This document shows positions 1-10,906 of a DNA stretch of 64,000 nt, one piece after another (the stretch's first letter is position 1; every line of letters starts with the position of its first letter). The position numbers were made by a program, and so were the translations under genes. The notes beneath the pieces were generated by a model. The model was not told where the DNA came from. It did not search any database and saw only the letters and a list, made by a program, of their open reading frames with translations. Origin of the DNA: Elysia chlorotica (taxonomy: Eukaryota > Mollusca > Gastropoda > Plakobranchidae); NCBI GenBank assembly GCA_003991915.1, contig RQTK01000894.1, positions 19,557 to 83,556 of the forward strand. Reading direction: 5' to 3'.

Positions 1-83
<83 letters not shown>
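1..83. repeat. (ATT)n microsatellite
   Basis: Uninterrupted TTA/ATT repeat running from the window edge to about 83. Confidence 0.95.
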
Positions 84-84
<1 letters not shown>

Positions 85-1597
85 ACATTCTGACGCCAAA
101 ACAACCAGTTAATAAGTAACCGCCTTTCCATGATATAAACTAGAGCCTTACTGATTAAAAGTCGGGCGCTCTAGATACTGAGTCAGTAGCCATCAGAATA
201 TGGACTTTTATACAAGGCCAACTTTTTTTCTCTATAAATTTAGTCAGTGTCAATATAATGTGGTCCGCTGTGTACAGGATATTTCACTCAATTTTACCAT
301 CGCTTAAGTGGGTCCTATTTAGAAACTTAGAAGACACTTGTACTTTTACACAGCTAAGCATACTGTGATTGGTTGGGACAGAAACATTAGTATCCAAGCA
401 CTCTCTTTATGCAATAAAAGGCTCATTAAAATGTCAGATGTAACTCTTGGGACCAGTCGACGAATATAAACTTTCTTGAAGAACCTAGAAGACAATCATT
501 TAACTAGTGGAGAGCTTTTCTCATGCAAAAAATTAAGATCTTGTTTACCTATCAGCAATAGCACTGATCATAAAGCACATGTTTTTCTATTAATAGACTT
601 GTGTGTCATAAAGCTACTAACTTGTGTATCTTCGGGTTAAAGTAAATATTTGAATTTTGGCATGTATTTAGACATTTCTAAAGCTTTTACAAGGTTGTGT
701 GCGCTTGAACTACAAGGAATGAAAGAAAACCCAAAAAAATCAAACTAGCTTTTCAAATCATAGGTGTCTTCTCCAATTTAACTAAAATGTGCTAAAAATT
801 CCCCCCTCCCCCCTTTAAAAAAAAAATTAAGGAAGAGGGGGAAGTAGGGGGGTGCATTAACAGAAATTTGTTGTCGTTAAATTCTTAGCTGCAATTTCTC
901 TGGAAAAAACGGAATTATAGAGTACCTCTAATTATCTTCAGAGTAAAACTACAAACCCCCCCCACACACACAAAAGAAATACAACAAACACACCGGAAAA
1001 AGGACGAAAAAAAATTTTCATTCCTACTTTTCCTTTCATTTCAACCTTACATCTCTTTTAAACCAAGTAACCGGATTATTACCCTGTGTTAAAAACCAAT
1101 ATTTACATTCTGCGAGCTACTTGAATACCAAACACAGAAATACCTTCCGAGTGTCACACGAACTGACTCAATAATGAGCGATGGTTTCACTAGATACTCT
1201 ATAGTTGATTACCAGTTAGAACAGGGAAAACCCGATTACCGTCATGCTAACGGGAAAACCCCTTTGGAACATGTACTGACTGACTGGTATGAACTATGAG
1301 GCTGAGATTCAAGAGGAATAAATCTGTAATAATGCCCTGTAGAGTGTCTTAGCTCCCCTGGCCAAAGAAAACATGCGCCAAGATTGGCCGGCTAAATGGC
1401 CAGTAAATAGCGTGTCAAGCGTCGCTCCCACACGGTGAGTCAAGTGTCAGGTTCCATGATGGTGGTCCTGGGAACAAACTGGCTTGAGAGACGCAGCTGT
1501 AGAGCAACAATCTCCGGGACAATACATGCTTAAGAGACTTAGATGTAGAGCAAAGAACGCGTCAACTGAATCCAGTTTTTTGTTTTGCTTCTTTGTT

Positions 1598-1600
<3 letters not shown>
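84..1600. other. Intergenic DNA
   Basis: No gene found on either strand. Contains short C, A and T homopolymers (about 800-850 and 955-1015). Confidence 0.6.

Positions 1601-1601
<1 letters not shown>

Positions 1602-1638
<37 letters not shown>
1602..1638. repeat. T homopolymer
   Basis: 37 consecutive T after a T-rich lead. Confidence 0.9.
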
Positions 1639-1639
<1 letters not shown>

Positions 1640-1689
1640 GGAAGAATGAGAATGTCTTCTCTATTTTATGGACCGACGATATGATATTA

Positions 1690-1950
1690 ATGGTAAAAAG
1701 CAGATTGCTGAGCTTCTATTCGATAGGTTCTCGGTTCGATCCCACAAAACGTTTGTCCAATTTCGTCCCTTAGTTCCCTACTGGTTGGATCAGTGTCACT
1801 ATCCGGTGACCAACTGACACAAAAGTTGCGGTATCCACGCCTTTTCTCTATGTGACAGCACGTAAACTTGTCAGACATTAGTATTGAGACACGTCCACAG
1901 TAAAGTCTGTATAGTGCTGACGTTGGATGCTAAGCAACAAACAAACAAAC
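1690..1950 (+). mobile_element. tRNA-derived SINE, diverged
   Basis: B box GGTTCGATCCC at about 1733. Body CCTACTGGTTGGATCAGTGT, CCGGTGACCAACTGA, GGTATCCACGCC and the tail TATAGTGCTGACGTTGGATG match the reference SINE at 57.7 kb. It ends in an (ACAA)n run. Confidence 0.75.
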
Positions 1951-2066
1951 AAGCAAACAAACAAACAAACACACCGGGACCAGACTTTCATGACATAACA
2001 AGGGGCAAGTCACCTGAATCGTGTGCGGTTGTAAAAGACTACCCACTAAAAGGTTGAGTTGAACTC

Positions 2067-2300
2067 AGTTAAGTTGGTTTAAGGTCCAACATCAGCACTA
2101 TAGAATCTATACTGTGGACAGGCCCCAAAGACCAACGCCTGACAATTTTATGTGCGAGACAGGGCGGGGATACCATCATGATAATCGTGTTAATCGTGTT
2201 ACAAATTCGTCCCGTTATACATCGATAGGCCCCAAGACTAACATCTGATAAGTTTACGTTATGCCATACAGAATCAGTTCGGGAATACCATGACTCCCCT
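2067..2300 (-). mobile_element. Two SINE tail fragments in series
   Basis: 2067-2180 and 2215-2300 each carry the reverse complement of the SINE 3' half (ACATCAGCACTATA, GGCCCCAAAGACC, GGGCGGGGATACCAT). The second is more diverged. Confidence 0.6.
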
Positions 2301-3490
2301 AGAACCATTTTGAGGACAGCACTTATAGCGAAAGCTAAAGTAGGTAAGGCAATCTGCATTGATGTCCAACCTGGGGTAGAATGCACAAACATGCCATAAT
2401 GTTCCTCGCAATGTCTGTACTAACCTGCACCGATCCAACCATTAAAGGTACGAGATACGTTAACCTTATATTTGAACCTGTGATCGAACTGGGTATCCTC
2501 CAAACAAAGGTCCAACGTATCACCACTTAAGCCAGCTTCCCCTTCTTTACCAAACAAACCAAGCGAACACTGCATACAATTGGAACCTGATGATACAAAA
2601 ACAGAGAGTGAGGGTGTATACAAGGACATCTGTCTTACCAGTCACGGGGATCGAACCATCACAAGTGGCAGAGTGCTCGTCTCTCAGTCGGAGAGTCAGG
2701 AGATGGAATCCGTGATCGGACAAAATTTGTTTATCGGAATTAACCCCCTACTGTTTAAATCGATGCCAGAGATGGGTCAGAGGACGTTGACGTCACCTCT
2801 TACTGCAAAAGTCTGTTAGAGATCACAGAGATGCCTCTGGTAGACAGTCTCTGAGTGGCTGCAGATGGATCACCTCTGTCAGAAATAAAAGACAAACTGT
2901 TTTTAAAACAATGCTGTTAATGTAAAATCTCACTCTAACAATCATGTTCTTGTAATTATTGTTTCCCATCACAGCTGTTTAGGAATATTTTAATCTTCAT
3001 CGAACGCCATTAACGAATTGGTGAACTCTAAGTATAACGAATTGATATGGAAATTTTTATCTGCTGGATCCCCAGAAATGTTGGATTTGGGGTTAGTAAA
3101 ATGGCTGATGAGCACGTGAAGATTGGCGCAGATTCCTGCAGATTCCTGCAAAGCCAATTATTCGAAATTCCAGTGGAGAAACTTAGAAATTGCGGTAGAA
3201 TAACTTGATAATTATACAACAAACTTCACCGTGTACAATCACAATACAATACACCAAGTGCATACGTATACAGATATACAGATAGAGAAACAAAGGCATA
3301 CAGTAAAAAAATGTAATACAATTTTTCTATTTCAGACCAAGCTGCTATGCAAGCTACTATTATTCTTTAAATAATAATACTGATAATAGTTATTATTATG
3401 GCTATTGTTATTGTTATTATTACGTATTATTATTGATGCTGCGATGAGTATCGATATTTGTAATAACTCATGTCGTAACTGTCTATACTG
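2300..3490. other. Intergenic DNA with a possible SINE head
   Basis: No gene. About 2660-2735 has a tRNA-like arrangement (AAGTGGCAGAGTGCTCG, then a B-box-like GGAGATGGAATCC), probably a degraded SINE head. Nothing else recognised. Confidence 0.4.
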
Positions 3491-3494
3491 TTTT

Positions 3495-3580
3495 GTCATG
3501 CTGCATATACGGACCATCAAATGTGCCTTTAAAGGACAAATAAAGTTATATCTTATCTTATCTTATCTTATCTTATCTTA
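3495..3580 (+). mobile_element. 3' end of a (TTATC)n-tailed LINE
   Basis: AAAGGACAAATAAAGTTATA followed by TCTTA repeats to 3580, the same AATAAAG plus TTATC ending as at 10.74 kb. Only the terminal piece is recognisable, consistent with severe 5' truncation. Confidence 0.55.
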
Positions 3581-4560
3581 CAGACGGACGAATCGATTTT
3601 TGAGGCACGAAGGGCTGAGATACAGTTCTCTTGTGTATGGTTATCAGTTTTATTTTTGCTGGTTGACAGAAACACGCGCGTCCTCATGCAGCCTCTACAG
3701 TATCAGATCCGCATCATCGTGCAGCCCATAACAGCATCAGACCCAGCCTGGTTTTTCAACTGTCGTACATGTAAATAATAGGCCTATCCTTTTTTGTTAT
3801 CCTTATATAGAAAGATAAATTTAGGGAAACTGACAGCTTAGGTCTGATTTTATTTTTATTTTATACATGCCAACTATTTCTTTTTTAGTTGGCCCTGGCC
3901 TCCGTGAGATACAAAATGGAAATTCTTCAGCTTTTAACATTGGTACTTTGGTATTTAGGCTCATAGTTAATCCAAAGACCGCAGAATTAACAGGATAATG
4001 TACGAATGTACTTGGTGATTAGTAAAGAGTGGGGAAAGAGAGGAGGCGAAAATAAATTAAACAAGAAATTGAAATCATTTTATTGGATGTTCAACGCCAA
4101 TGTCCCATACATCAAGTGAATAAACATACATAACAATTGACATAGATTTCCACTTCTCTTAAATAGACAAAGGCCCTTGCCTTCTTTTAAATATTTGGTC
4201 TAATCTAAATTGCATTCAACAGCGGTTAAGACACATTCGTCAGATGAGATTAATATACTGCGAAACAATTGCACAGACTGTCTCTCTGTCAGAATAAGAT
4301 AACATGTTTATTCTCAGATTGCTATGAATACTGCGTAAAACATGACATGATATTCGTTTTCTTTAACACTGAAACAAAATGCACAAAATGCCATCACTTA
4401 GCTTGAAACGATACATCGGGCAATTTTTTTACAAGTAGGTTTTTGTTGCGAAGCATTGCAAGTATTCTTCCTTTTTGTGTGATAGTGTAGTGTTAAAACA
4501 TAGGCAGCAGCGAAAGAGTGAGGGTTGGAATGTGAGTAGGTGGGACAACGTATACCTGCT
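3581..4560. other. Intergenic DNA
   Basis: AT-rich. No gene or known repeat recognised. Confidence 0.5.
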
Positions 4561-4618
4561 TGAGCATTTAATTCAGGAGAAGAAGAGAGAGAGAAAGTGA
4601 CAGAGAAAGAGGGCGAAA

Positions 4619-4677
<59 letters not shown>

Positions 4678-4689
4678 GAGAGAGAGAGG

Positions 4690-4747
<58 letters not shown>
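4561..4747. repeat. (GA)n microsatellite
   Basis: GA repeat with a few GACA and GTGGCA interruptions. Confidence 0.93.
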
Positions 4748-4752
<5 letters not shown>

Positions 4753-4979
4753 GAGATCAAAATCTTACCATGACTTAAGTATAGGAAAGAGGAGGAAACA
4801 AGCCGTGCAACAAAACTGTGATTATGGCTTGTACAAAAAGTGTTGGACTTCTAGAACGAAAATTAAGAACGAGCAGTGTTACGACTTCCAATATAGAAAT
4901 GAAAAGGTTTATAGTCTGTTGCTAAAAAAACGTAATTTATTAGCGATAATATCCATCCAAGTTTACGAATAAAAGATAC

Positions 4980-5023
4980 GACAGACGGACAGACAGGCAG
5001 GCGGGCAGGCAAGCAGGCAGGCA
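4980..5023. repeat. (GGCA)n / (GACA)n tract
   Basis: Imperfect ACAG and GCAG tetranucleotides directly against the 3' terminus of the minus-strand LINE at 5026. Confidence 0.75.
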
Positions 5024-5025
5024 AC

Positions 5026-5815
5026 GTTGAGTGAGTTCATATTTTTTACGGCACGTCAGCAGGTTAACAGCTATATTGTGCCCATGATGTTCTAAGACAG
5101 TCATTGAGTCAATACATTATACTCGTAGCAACGGTGACTCCCTTATCTCTCTGAATAGTAAAAGCATAACATTTTTGCATAAAAAGGTTGGTTAGAAATG
5201 AAGTTGTGTAAAAGATCCATGCGTGTGACGATCACAGTTAAATTTTATTGTACAGATCAATGTCCTTTAGAAACCTCGGTATTCGCTGAGGACTAACGTA
5301 AGTAAAATTAATAATCATGCTCTCCAGTTCTCCAGTGGCTTGGAAGCCAAGTGCAGATTTCTTTCCCGGTGAAAAATGTGATCTATGTACAATTGACAGT
5401 TGCAGGTATGACGCTGTGGAGGCTTTTCACCTGTCAGTAGGATAACTAGGAAGGCGTGGGTAAGATGATAATGTCCCAGTTCGACTCGATCGTTTATCAC
5501 CTGGTCTCGTCTTCTAGCCTGAGACACTCCTGCCCAGTGATCTAAAATGTGGTTGAACACAGTGTAATTTATTGTTTGTCAGGTTTTTCCATCGCACTTT
5601 CCAGTTGTCTCCTATTATTAGTATTATTATTAACGTGTGTATGAATGGCTTTGCATCTGATGCAGGTATCTGAACCTGGGTATGTTCCAATTCGAGCCCG
5701 ATCTTGGCGAGGTCATCATCCATTTCATTTCTATAAATTTCAACGTGGCTGGGGATCCAACAAAGAGTTACTTTCTTACCATTTTGATGCAGTTCGTGGA
5801 TTTTTCTCAATATGT
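5026..5815 (-). mobile_element. LINE 3' part with RNase H domain and (ACTC)-type end
   Basis: On the minus strand, 5815-5560 reads KIHELHQNGKKVTLCWIPSH then NEMDDDLAKIGLELEH, the C-terminal half of an RNase H domain as in I- and jockey-related LINEs. After a frameshift, 5560-5315 reads RRRDQVINDRVELGHYHLTH then TGEKPPQRHTCNCQLYIDHI, the usual Cys-containing C terminus. The remaining 280 bases are 3' UTR, ending at TACGGCACGTCAGCA and GAGTGAGT as seen on the plus strand. An ATT repeat has expanded inside the RNase H region (about 5612-5632). Inactive copy. Confidence 0.78.
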
Positions 5816-6487
5816 ATAGGATTTTTTTTGTAATATTTTTAGGTAATATGGGGCCATGAGTACAATGTCACAGTAGCTTACGACTTGTCGTAACTCTCTT
5901 TATGTATTTTAAGGCGGGTTGTAAGCTACCCCGACTTTGTACTTGTGGCCGATTATGTTGAGTTCATTCTGCCCAGCTTTGTTTGTTATGTGTTTAGGCT
6001 CATATCCTTTACTTAGACTAAAAGCTCTTATTCTGGAGCACTGTTGTTTACTTTAAGTATTTTTTGTATCTTGTAACCAAAGATTTTATAAGGTAACCTA
6101 GACAGCTGACTGAGTGGCGTGAGCGTACCTACCCGGGACTTCAATCAACTGAGGTCAGGAAGATACTTGTGAGACTACGTAGCTAATGGGAACAGTTTGT
6201 CGGTTGCTTGTCACAACTGAAGCGAGGCACACAGCACCTAAGTAATACTCTGCACAGGTTTGTTGACCTCAGTTCACAGACACCTTGTGCGGTACTTTCC
6301 GCTGAATAAGTTTAAAAGAAAATTATCGCTCTACCTTTTTTTTATTTCTTTGCGTGTATTGTAACCTACTGACCTGATCTGTTTATTTCTTTATCACACA
6401 TGTGTCCAAGAATATATTTCCCTTGACCAACAAGTCTAAAAATAGTCCTAAAACAAATAAGTATTTTCCAAAAGCACTGTTATACTT

Positions 6488-7612
6488 TTACTGTCGTGCA
6501 TTCTCCGTATCCTTGAGCCTGAACAGGCGCCTGGTCGTTGCCCTGAACGTGGAGCCCGTCTTGTAGTAAATGGCCACGTTAAAGCTGGAGTTTACGCCGG
6601 ATAACAGGAAGAGCAGTCGGGAGCTCATCCGGTACTCTGGCCCGTAGACCTCTGTGGGGAGAAAGCCCGACACCGTCACCGCCAGCAGCGACCTCAGGGC
6701 GAACAGCGAGCCCAGCACGCAGGACGCCGCGCAGATCGCAAGCACCGTCTTAGACACGCGCATGTCCGCCATGTAGTTCCGGCGGGCTCTGTTGTCACTT
6801 CCGCCCGCGCCATTTTGACCAGTGGCTTGACTTGTGGCGCTAAGCCTCCACGTAGCTTTTCTTCTCATGTTGACAACCAACGTCGTAGAGCACACGAAGA
6901 TGAAGGTAACAGGGAGAAGGTTCATTACCACCGCACTGAATGCCAAGCTAAAATCATAGAGCAAATCTGCATCTGTCGAGTTCTGAAATTCGAATCCCAA
7001 GACGGTTTCGTTTCTCTCAATGGCGAAAGTCGTCTCAAAACTGTATAAATTCAGGTACACGCCCAAAAAGGACGCTATAGTTAATGTAAATATTGTTAGA
7101 ATAATTAGAATTGATCGTCGCCAGGTGATGATATCCTTGAATTTCAACGGGAGCAGCACACAGAGACATCTCTCTAGGCTGATGAACGCTGTCAGCCAGG
7201 CAGTGCACGACCCAAACATCTCGATGCACGCGTCGCCTGTGATGATCACAACCTGCCTGGGCAGGAACGGCACGTCTGACTCAATAAAAGCAGGAACGTA
7301 ACAAACCGCGCCCCATGCGATGGAGAGGACAACCAGCAGGTCCGATACCCCCAGGGCACAGTAGCTTATGTTGATGGATTCCGAAAGACCAATTTTGGCG
7401 TAGGTGATTATGACGAGGATGTTTCCAAGGATACCACACAAAGCAACGCAGATCATGGCGTAACTGATAAACTCCATCACTGAAGAAAACTCGCTGTCTA
7501 GATTCTCATCCATAGACAATGCTCTGTTGGAACTCAAGTTTTTGAACACGGAACTATTGGAGAAGAGGAGTCCAAACTCTGGCGTAGTGTCCCCCACTTT
7601 GAAACAACGCAT
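6488..7612 (-). CDS. Rhodopsin-class GPCR, putative molluscan chemosensory receptor, copy 1
   Basis: Intronless gene of 374 codons for a seven-helix receptor. Helices fall near residues 48-72 (GN at 63-64), 82-106 (SD at 90-91, the class A helix-2 Asp), 124-153, 166-190, 219-248, 285-312 and 333-350. The DRY site at the end of helix 3 reads ERC (147-149). The NPxxY site of helix 7 reads NVAIY (345-349), so its proline is missing. A basic helix-8-like tail follows (FRATTRRLFRLK). N-glycosylation sequons occur near the N terminus and in the second outer loop (NET, NST). The third inner loop is Gly/Ser-rich. Family knowledge: single-exon divergent receptors of this form are expanded in gastropods and many are expressed in chemosensory organs; the ligand here is unknown. 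A second receptor lies about 6 kb away on the same strand. A TATATATG run overlaps the first ATG, so Met34 (codon near 7513) could be the true start. TTTATT at about 6341 and 6381 could be reverse-strand poly(A) signals. Confidence 0.9.
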   Translation of the reverse strand: MRCFKVGDTTPEFGLLFSNSSVFKNLSSNRALSMDENLDSEFSSVMEFISYAMICVALCGILGNILVIITYAKIGLSESINISYCALGVSDLLVVLSIAWGAVCYVPAFIESDVPFLPRQVVIITGDACIEMFGSCTAWLTAFISLERCLCVLLPLKFKDIITWRRSILIILTIFTLTIASFLGVYLNLYSFETTFAIERNETVLGFEFQNSTDADLLYDFSLAFSAVVMNLLPVTFIFVCSTTLVVNMRRKATWRLSATSQATGQNGAGGSDNRARRNYMADMRVSKTVLAICAASCVLGSLFALRSLLAVTVSGFLPTEVYGPEYRMSSRLLFLLSGVNSSFNVAIYYKTGSTFRATTRRLFRLKDTENARQ

Positions 7613-7718
7613 ATATATGCAACTTTCTTGAACCTTGAAGAAGTAGTTCTATGTATCAGAACTCTGTGGTTTCTAATTTTTGAAGCATGCTGGTTGAAAC
7701 TTCGCGATTTGTCAAGTT

Positions 7719-7784
7719 AATAACCCATCAATCTAATGCCTTTTGCTTCAAAATAACCCATCAATCTAATGCCTTTTGCTCGAG
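7719..7784. repeat. 33-bp direct repeat, two copies
   Basis: AATAACCCATCAATCTAATG with CCTTTTGCT occurs at 7719 and again at 7752, about 100 bases upstream of the first receptor's start codon. Confidence 0.75.
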
Positions 7785-8006
7785 CTTCATGTACGCTTTA
7801 CTCACTTCTAAAATCTAATCTGCCGAGGAGTTTGTATGCCTGTCATAAGTCTGAAAAGGTTATGTTTGAAGAGAAAAACAAGACCACGGTCTTTTAAAAT
7901 ACTTGAAAAGATGGCCTAGTGACAAACTGTGGGTGTTTGCTAAATCATAGAGTTCAACTTTGTGGGGCATTCATGTCTAGATATTGACTGAATACTCTTC
8001 TGGGCT

Positions 8007-8899
8007 TTGCGTATTTGCTGCCATTCTTGCCATTTGCAGTCATAAGAATGGTGTCAGTAAAAACTAAAATTGGCTACTTTTTACTTCATGTAACACTTCA
8101 AAAGGTGGGGGTAAAATTTAAATCCTTATCCCATTACTGTTAGGTTATTACGTGGTTTGAATGGCACCTAATTTCGTTTCCCTCTTAACTGCCATCACTC
8201 ATATCACATTACTCCCTGTGAAACTCTCGTTAAATAGCAATAGCCTATCATATTATTCCAATGAGCTCAGACGAATGGCAAACATTAGGGCGCAAGCTTT
8301 AAATGACAGCACATCAAAACAAACAGAATGCTAATTATGATCAGAGCTCTTAGCTGCACGTGAAGTCTAATATAAACCTCGAAAGCGTGGGCTTTCCGAT
8401 TTGTGGACATTATAGCTCTTCAATAATGGCCCAGGACGCGTTATACAAAAAAATTGCGTATTTGCTGCCATTCTTGCCATTTGCAGTCATAAGAATGGTG
8501 TCAGTAAAAACTAAAATTGGCTACTTTTTACTTCATGTAACACTTCAAGAGGTGGGAGTAAAATTTAAATCCTTATCCCATTACTGTTAGGTTATTACGT
8601 GGTTTGAATGGCACCTCACTTTGTCTCCCTCTTAACTGCCATCACTCATAATCACATTGCTCCCTGTGACACTCTCGTTAAATAGCAATAGCCTATCATG
8701 TTATTCCAATGAGCTCAGATGAATGGCAAACATTAGGGCGCAAGCTTTAAATGACAGAACATCAAAACAAACAGAATGCTAATTATGATCGTAGTTCTTA
8801 GCTGCACGTAAAGTCTAATATAAACCTCGAAAGCGTGGGCTTTCCGGTGTGTGGACATTATATCTCTTAAAAAATGGCCCAGGACGAGTTATACAAAAA
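8007..8899. repeat. 447-bp direct tandem duplication
   Basis: Two adjacent copies, 8007-8453 and 8454-8899, beginning TTGCGTATTTGCTGCCATTC and ending near GGCCCAGGACGNGTTATAC. About 15-20 differences. The duplicated stretch lies 5' of the first receptor gene, about 0.4 kb from its start. Confidence 0.88.
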
Positions 8900-9016
8900 A
8901 AAATTTTTTAATCAACACCATTTCTTCGCCCTTCTTTACTGATTTCGTAATTTTATACCTTAATCACAGTTCAGTACATGTACAACTATTCGTTCCTTTT
9001 CGCTTTCTAACAGATT

Positions 9017-9019
9017 TGA

Positions 9020-9087
<68 letters not shown>
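9017..9087. repeat. (CT)n microsatellite
   Basis: Long CT repeat immediately upstream of the piggyBac fragment. Confidence 0.93.
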
Positions 9088-9088
<1 letters not shown>

Positions 9089-9109
9089 CCCGATCTCTCA
9101 TTATTTCCA

Positions 9110-9327
9110 ACAGGTCAGCACAGCGCAGCACGTCAGGTCGGCTGCCACCCAAGGCTGAGAGAGTTCCACATGATGTCTGTCTAGACCACCGTGATCACTG
9201 CATCAAGTCTGGTCCCACCCAAACACGGTGCGTTGTGTGTCGGAAGAAGACGATGAAGCTCTGCATCAAGTGTCCAAACGCACCTTTACGTCAGAACCGT
9301 TTTATTGAGTTTCATTCAAAAGAGTAG
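9110..9327 (+). pseudogene. piggyBac transposase C-terminal Cys-rich domain, fragment
   Basis: 72 codons ending in a stop: GRLPPKAERVPHDVCLDHRD then TQTRCVVCRKKTMKLCIKCP and RFIEFHSKE. The order of His/Cys pairs (CVVC, CIKC) and an ending in a FxExxH-like motif match the cysteine-rich C-terminal domain of piggyBac transposases, which binds the element ends. The catalytic part is absent. It follows a CT microsatellite and the acceptor-like TTTCCAACAG. Confidence 0.6.
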
Positions 9328-9329
9328 AA

Positions 9330-9845
9330 ACTGGACATTGATTTAAAAATCCGCATCTTTTGATGCATGTTTTTTTAGTCTTTCTTTGACTCTTTGCCTT
9401 TTCACAATGTGAGTATGTAGCAATTTTGAAATTTGGAAAAAATAAAATAAATGATATTTTCTGTTAATTTACTGTTGGAAATGATTACAAGCATCTTCCA
9501 GTAACGCTTTAAATGTTTCAAAAAATCTTTTTATTCGTAAACTACCATTGATGCAACAATGAAATAGATTATTATAGATAATTGAAAATAAAGATAATAG
9601 GTTAAAAAAAATAGATCTACCCCTTTGTAGACAGCGTCCCAATTTGTCAAAATACAGTAATGACTTTGTCCTAGTTAGTAGGGGACGACATAAAATCAAA
9701 CAAAATGAATACATTTTTTTACCGACCGTGTGTTTCAAAAGAGTGAACTCCTGTTTGGTAGACCAATGTTCTACCCTTTGCACCAGTTCACACTCTTTCC
9801 CAACCCCCCTCCCCCACTCCCTCCCAAAGTGAAATCTGAATGTCG
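9330..9845. other. Intergenic DNA
   Basis: No gene recognised. AT-rich, with C runs near 9800. Confidence 0.5.
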
Positions 9846-9849
9846 CCAC

Positions 9850-9950
9850 TTCTTTCCATCTCTGTTTTTGTCTGTTCTCTCTCAGCTCCCGCTCTCTTTC
9901 TGTCTCTCTCCCGCTATCTCTCTCTGTCTATCTCTCACTCTCTGTTTCTT

Positions 9951-9985
<35 letters not shown>

Positions 9986-10023
9986 TTCTCTCTGTCTATG
10001 TCTCTGTCTCTGTCTCTCTCTAA
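9850..10023. repeat. CT / CTGT microsatellite
   Basis: Pyrimidine-rich stretch with nine CTGT units at about 9951-9985, ending exactly where LINE coding sequence begins. Confidence 0.85.
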
Positions 10024-10799
10024 AGGACGTACAAGTTGAAGTTGTTGACACATACAAATATCTTGGCCTCACCATTGATTGTAAACTTTCTTTTAACGCA
10101 CATATTGAAATACTGATTAAAAAAGCTAATCAACGACTATATTTTTTAAGGAAATTAAAGTCTTTCGATGTCGATACAATATTATGAAAATCTTTTATGT
10201 TCCTGTATCCAAAGTTTAATTTCTTTTGGAATTACATGTTTTGGAGGAAACCTATCAAAAGCCCACTCGCAAAGAGTAGAAAAAATAATAAAGAAAGCTT
10301 CCCGAATTATTGGCTGTGAACTGACGTCTTTCAAAGACATGTATTTTTTACAAGTAATTAAAAAAGCTAAATGTATTACATCAGACACAAACCATCCTCT
10401 ACATAGTGAATACGAAACGTCCAAAAGAAGCAACAGACTATTATCAAAAAGAGCAAGAACAGATAGATACAAAAACTCATTCATACCAACATCCATTAGG
10501 CGACTACAAAATAGCTTTAACTAGAGCGGGGCGAACGTTGGTCTCCGGGTCGGGAGAATCGCAGTCGGGAACTTTGTGTTTGTATGCAGTATTAAATGTA
10601 TTCTTGTATATGCGTGAAGAGTTGTGTGTTTGAAATCGCTCATTATATTTTATTATTATTATCATCACTAATTTTTATGTCACACATGTACAACTGGTGT
10701 ATTTATGTATGTATGACCACGAAAAATTTCCCTATGGGATAATAAAGGATTATCTTATCTTATCTTATCTTATCTTATCTTATCTTATCTTATTTGATC
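10024..10799 (+). mobile_element. LINE 3' end with (TTATC)n tail
   Basis: C-terminal part of a non-LTR reverse transcriptase. It reads VEVVDTYKYLGLTIDCKLSF to SFDVDTIL, then after a frameshift near 10180 the module SFGITCFGGNLSKAHSQRVE, KIIKKASRIIGCELTSF and RTDRYKNSFIPTSIRRLQ, ending at 10524. A short 3' UTR ends in GGGATAATAAAGGAT and about nine TTATC units, the family's 3' tail. The 5' truncation point abuts a CT/CTGT microsatellite. Confidence 0.8.
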
Positions 10800-10801
10800 T
10801 T

Positions 10802-10815
10802 ACTTTCTCTCTACT

Positions 10816-10902
<87 letters not shown>
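10802..10902. repeat. (CT)n microsatellite
   Basis: About 45 CT units directly after the LINE (TTATC)n tail. Confidence 0.93.

Positions 10903-10906
<4 letters not shown>

Noticed and set aside
4398-4760. Ser/Leu-rich or Arg/Glu-rich frames over GA and CT repeats (also near 9.0, 10.8, 31.5, 39.3 and 56.2 kb)
   Set aside because: Dinucleotide repeats have no stops and mimic proteins. No family resemblance outside the repeats.
9469-9849. 126-codon minus-strand frame
   Set aside because: No recognisable domain, AT-driven composition, no splice or promoter support.
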